23,111 nt of DNA, from assembly GCA_023544495.1 (NCBI GenBank), contig JAMJFV010000010.1, positions 1-23,111 on the forward strand, written 5' to 3'. Below are positions 21,921 through 23,111 of this stretch, piece after piece. The notes beneath the pieces were generated by a model. The model saw nothing but the letters and a program-made list of their open reading frames with translations. It did no database searches and was not told the DNA's origin. A program made the translations under genes and the position numbers. The first letter of the stretch is position 1. The number at the start of each line of letters is the position of its first letter. The stretch is from ANME-2 cluster archaeon (lineage in GTDB: Archaea > Halobacteriota > Methanosarcinia > Methanosarcinales > Methanocomedenaceae).

Positions 21921-22544
21921 CTATTCCAGCTTTTTTTCAAGTTCAGACATGCGTTCTTTAAGCTTTGCGTGTCCTATGGAATTGGTCAGTTCACCACGCG
22001 TGCGCTCGACAAGACTGCGAGCTACGTCTCCCTTATGTCTCAATCCCCTGAGCAACGCGTCAGGAAAATCAAACAATAACATGGTAGTATACATGTCATC
22101 CATGATATCCAGGTATTTTTCACCCTCTTCGGGTGTGTCAAGCCTGATCAGGTCAAGGATCAAACGCCTCAGTTCTCCTACTACATCCCCTAATCCCAGC
22201 AGGTATGCAGGGTCTTCAACATCTATTTCTGTAGTGTCGGGTATCCTGTTCTCTTTAATAATGCAATAAAGGATAGTTGCTTCGGCATATTCCTGTTGGG
22301 CCTGCTCGAGAAATCCGGCAAAGTACAGTTCAGGATGATCTGCAAGTATAGATTTTATTTCAGTATTTAATGCCCCTGCTTCTGCAATGATCTCTCGTGC
22401 CTGGTCGAATTGCTTTCTGTGGATGGACTTGATGGCCCTGCTACTGAGCCTGACCATGGTACGAGACAATTTTAATGCATGTTCCCTGGCAATATCTTTT
22501 GCCTCAAATTTTTCCAAAAGTCGCGCTGAGATCCTAGAAAGCAT
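21921..22544 (-). CDS. Translin family protein
   Basis: The 207-residue, mostly helical protein fits the archaeal translin family: EHALKLSRTMVRLSSRAIKS and IHRKQFDQAREI, then HPELYFAGFLEQAQQEYAEA, YLLGLGDVVGELRRLILDLI and KGDVARSLVERTRGELTNS. Eukaryotic translin/TRAX forms an octamer that binds RNA and degrades passenger strands; archaeal relatives have been shown to act on RNA in some cases, but the role here is unknown. The ATG at 22544 starts MLSRISARLLEKFEAKDIAR; no strong ribosome site is seen, so the start is less sure. It lies 32 bp after a small membrane protein gene and could be co-transcribed with it. Confidence 0.82.
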   Translation of the reverse strand: MLSRISARLLEKFEAKDIAREHALKLSRTMVRLSSRAIKSIHRKQFDQAREIIAEAGALNTEIKSILADHPELYFAGFLEQAQQEYAEATILYCIIKENRIPDTTEIDVEDPAYLLGLGDVVGELRRLILDLIRLDTPEEGEKYLDIMDDMYTTMLLFDFPDALLRGLRHKGDVARSLVERTRGELTNSIGHAKLKERMSELEKKLE

Positions 22545-22576
22545 ATCGAGTCATTTCCAGTGCTGCAAATACCATG

Positions 22577-22918
22577 TTATTCTTTTTTATCGAGACTGCC
22601 CAGGAAAACATACCACTGGTATACTGCAAGGATAAATGCTATAAGGAAAACGATCTGTGTTATCTCATTTAAATAATACGTGTTAATTTCCAACAGGGTC
22701 TCAATGAAGTTTGTCACTGAATGAAGGGCAAAAGATGCTCCTGCAATGGCTATGAACATCCATGTTTTTTCAAGAATATCCTCTTTCAAGAATACTCTGG
22801 CCCGAAGGACGGTCTTATCAACATCTTTTAGCATGATCAGAATCTGTGCAATCATAAAAATGAGGATAAACGCAGCTCCTACATTATAAAGTTCAATAAA
22901 TGTACGGATATTTTCCAT
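22577..22918 (-). CDS. Small membrane protein with three predicted helices (unknown)
   Basis: A 113-residue protein with hydrophobic segments at about 9-30 (ELYNVGAAFILIFMIAQILI), 53-75 (MFIAIAGASFALHSVTNFIE) and 86-107 (TQIVFLIAFILAVYQWYVFL), and a short loop rich in charged residues (KDVDKTVLRARVFLKEDI) between the first two. I do not recognise a family and see no catalytic or metal motif. The ATG at 22918 is the natural start. It precedes the translin gene with 32 bp between, so a shared transcript is possible. Confidence 0.7.
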   Translation of the reverse strand: MENIRTFIELYNVGAAFILIFMIAQILIMLKDVDKTVLRARVFLKEDILEKTWMFIAIAGASFALHSVTNFIETLLEINTYYLNEITQIVFLIAFILAVYQWYVFLGSLDKKE

Positions 22919-23111
22919 TATAGGAATATTTTATCACCATTCCATAATCTTTTGTTAGATAACTTATTTTATTGACATATAAAATTTTCGGACGTGGCAA
23001 ATAATTATGATGAGACTGTCGGAAAAGTCTAGATTTATACCGATTATATCACAATCACTATAGGTAGCACGACGCAGCATAGCGTTTTACTTTCCAACAT
23101 TGGTTGTAATG
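22919..23111. other. Right-hand intergenic sequence to the window edge
   Basis: These 193 bp are AT-rich and hold no supported gene. An imperfect hairpin AGACT-GTCGGAAA-AGTCT lies at 23013-23030 and slightly resembles the end of an insertion sequence, but no transposase or second end is visible. Confidence 0.35.

Noticed and set aside
23013..23030. Insertion-sequence end (AGACTGTCGGAAAAGTCT)
   Set aside because: A short imperfect hairpin alone, without a transposase, a second end or a target duplication inside the window.

Overview
The window looks like chromosomal DNA from a methanogen-type euryarchaeon, most likely a cytochrome-bearing Methanosarcinales or ANME-2-like lineage; that placement is inference from gene content. 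The evidence is an acetyl-CoA decarbonylase/synthase operon (cdhA-cdhB-cdhC), a CbiA/CfbB-type a,c-diamide synthase, two methanogenesis-marker genes (markers 2 and 14) with the methanogen families DUF1890 and DUF1894, an F420H2 oxidase, O-phosphoseryl-tRNA synthetase, archaeal Nop5, S17e, Trm1 and a translin-like protein, plus TATA-type promoters and Shine-Dalgarno sites. A lipoprotein with a CxxCH haem motif in a cytochrome P460-like domain points to a lineage that uses c-type haem outside the membrane.

Layout. 1-3532 (minus): cdhA, cdhB and the 5' part of cdhC, read leftwards out of the window. 3533-3865: a divergent, AT-rich promoter region. 3866-4814 (plus): RNase HII and a small DnaJ-type zinc protein. 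4898-7096: Dph6 (minus) and the a,c-diamide synthase (plus), diverging from one AT-rich box. 7107-9579 (minus): marker protein 2, a JAMM metalloprotease and Nop5. 9631-11711: RNase HI (plus), the F420H2 oxidase (minus), and a second, broken RNase HI copy (plus) that flanks the oxidase gene as a direct repeat. 11712-13596 (minus): S17e, DapA, DapB. 13597-14954: a 46-bp tandem repeat, a mini zinc ribbon, a NifU-domain protein with an unusual insertion, and an unrecognised 186-residue protein. 15058-17365 (minus): marker 14, DUF1890, DUF1894. 17446-20071 (minus): P460-cupredoxin lipoprotein, cupredoxin-like lipoprotein, Trm1. 20205-22918 (minus): membrane protein, translin-like protein, SepRS.

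Most genes are housekeeping or methanogen-core: carbon fixation or acetyl-CoA cleavage (Cdh), cofactor F430 or corrinoid synthesis, oxygen detoxification (FprA), lysine synthesis (DapA/B), translation and RNA modification. The least understood and most promising parts are the marker 14/DUF1890/DUF1894 operon, the marker 2/JAMM/Nop5 cluster, the paired cupredoxin-like lipoproteins (one fused to a haem domain), and the decayed RNase HI duplicate around fprA. No tRNA, rRNA, CRISPR array, prophage or complete insertion sequence was seen.
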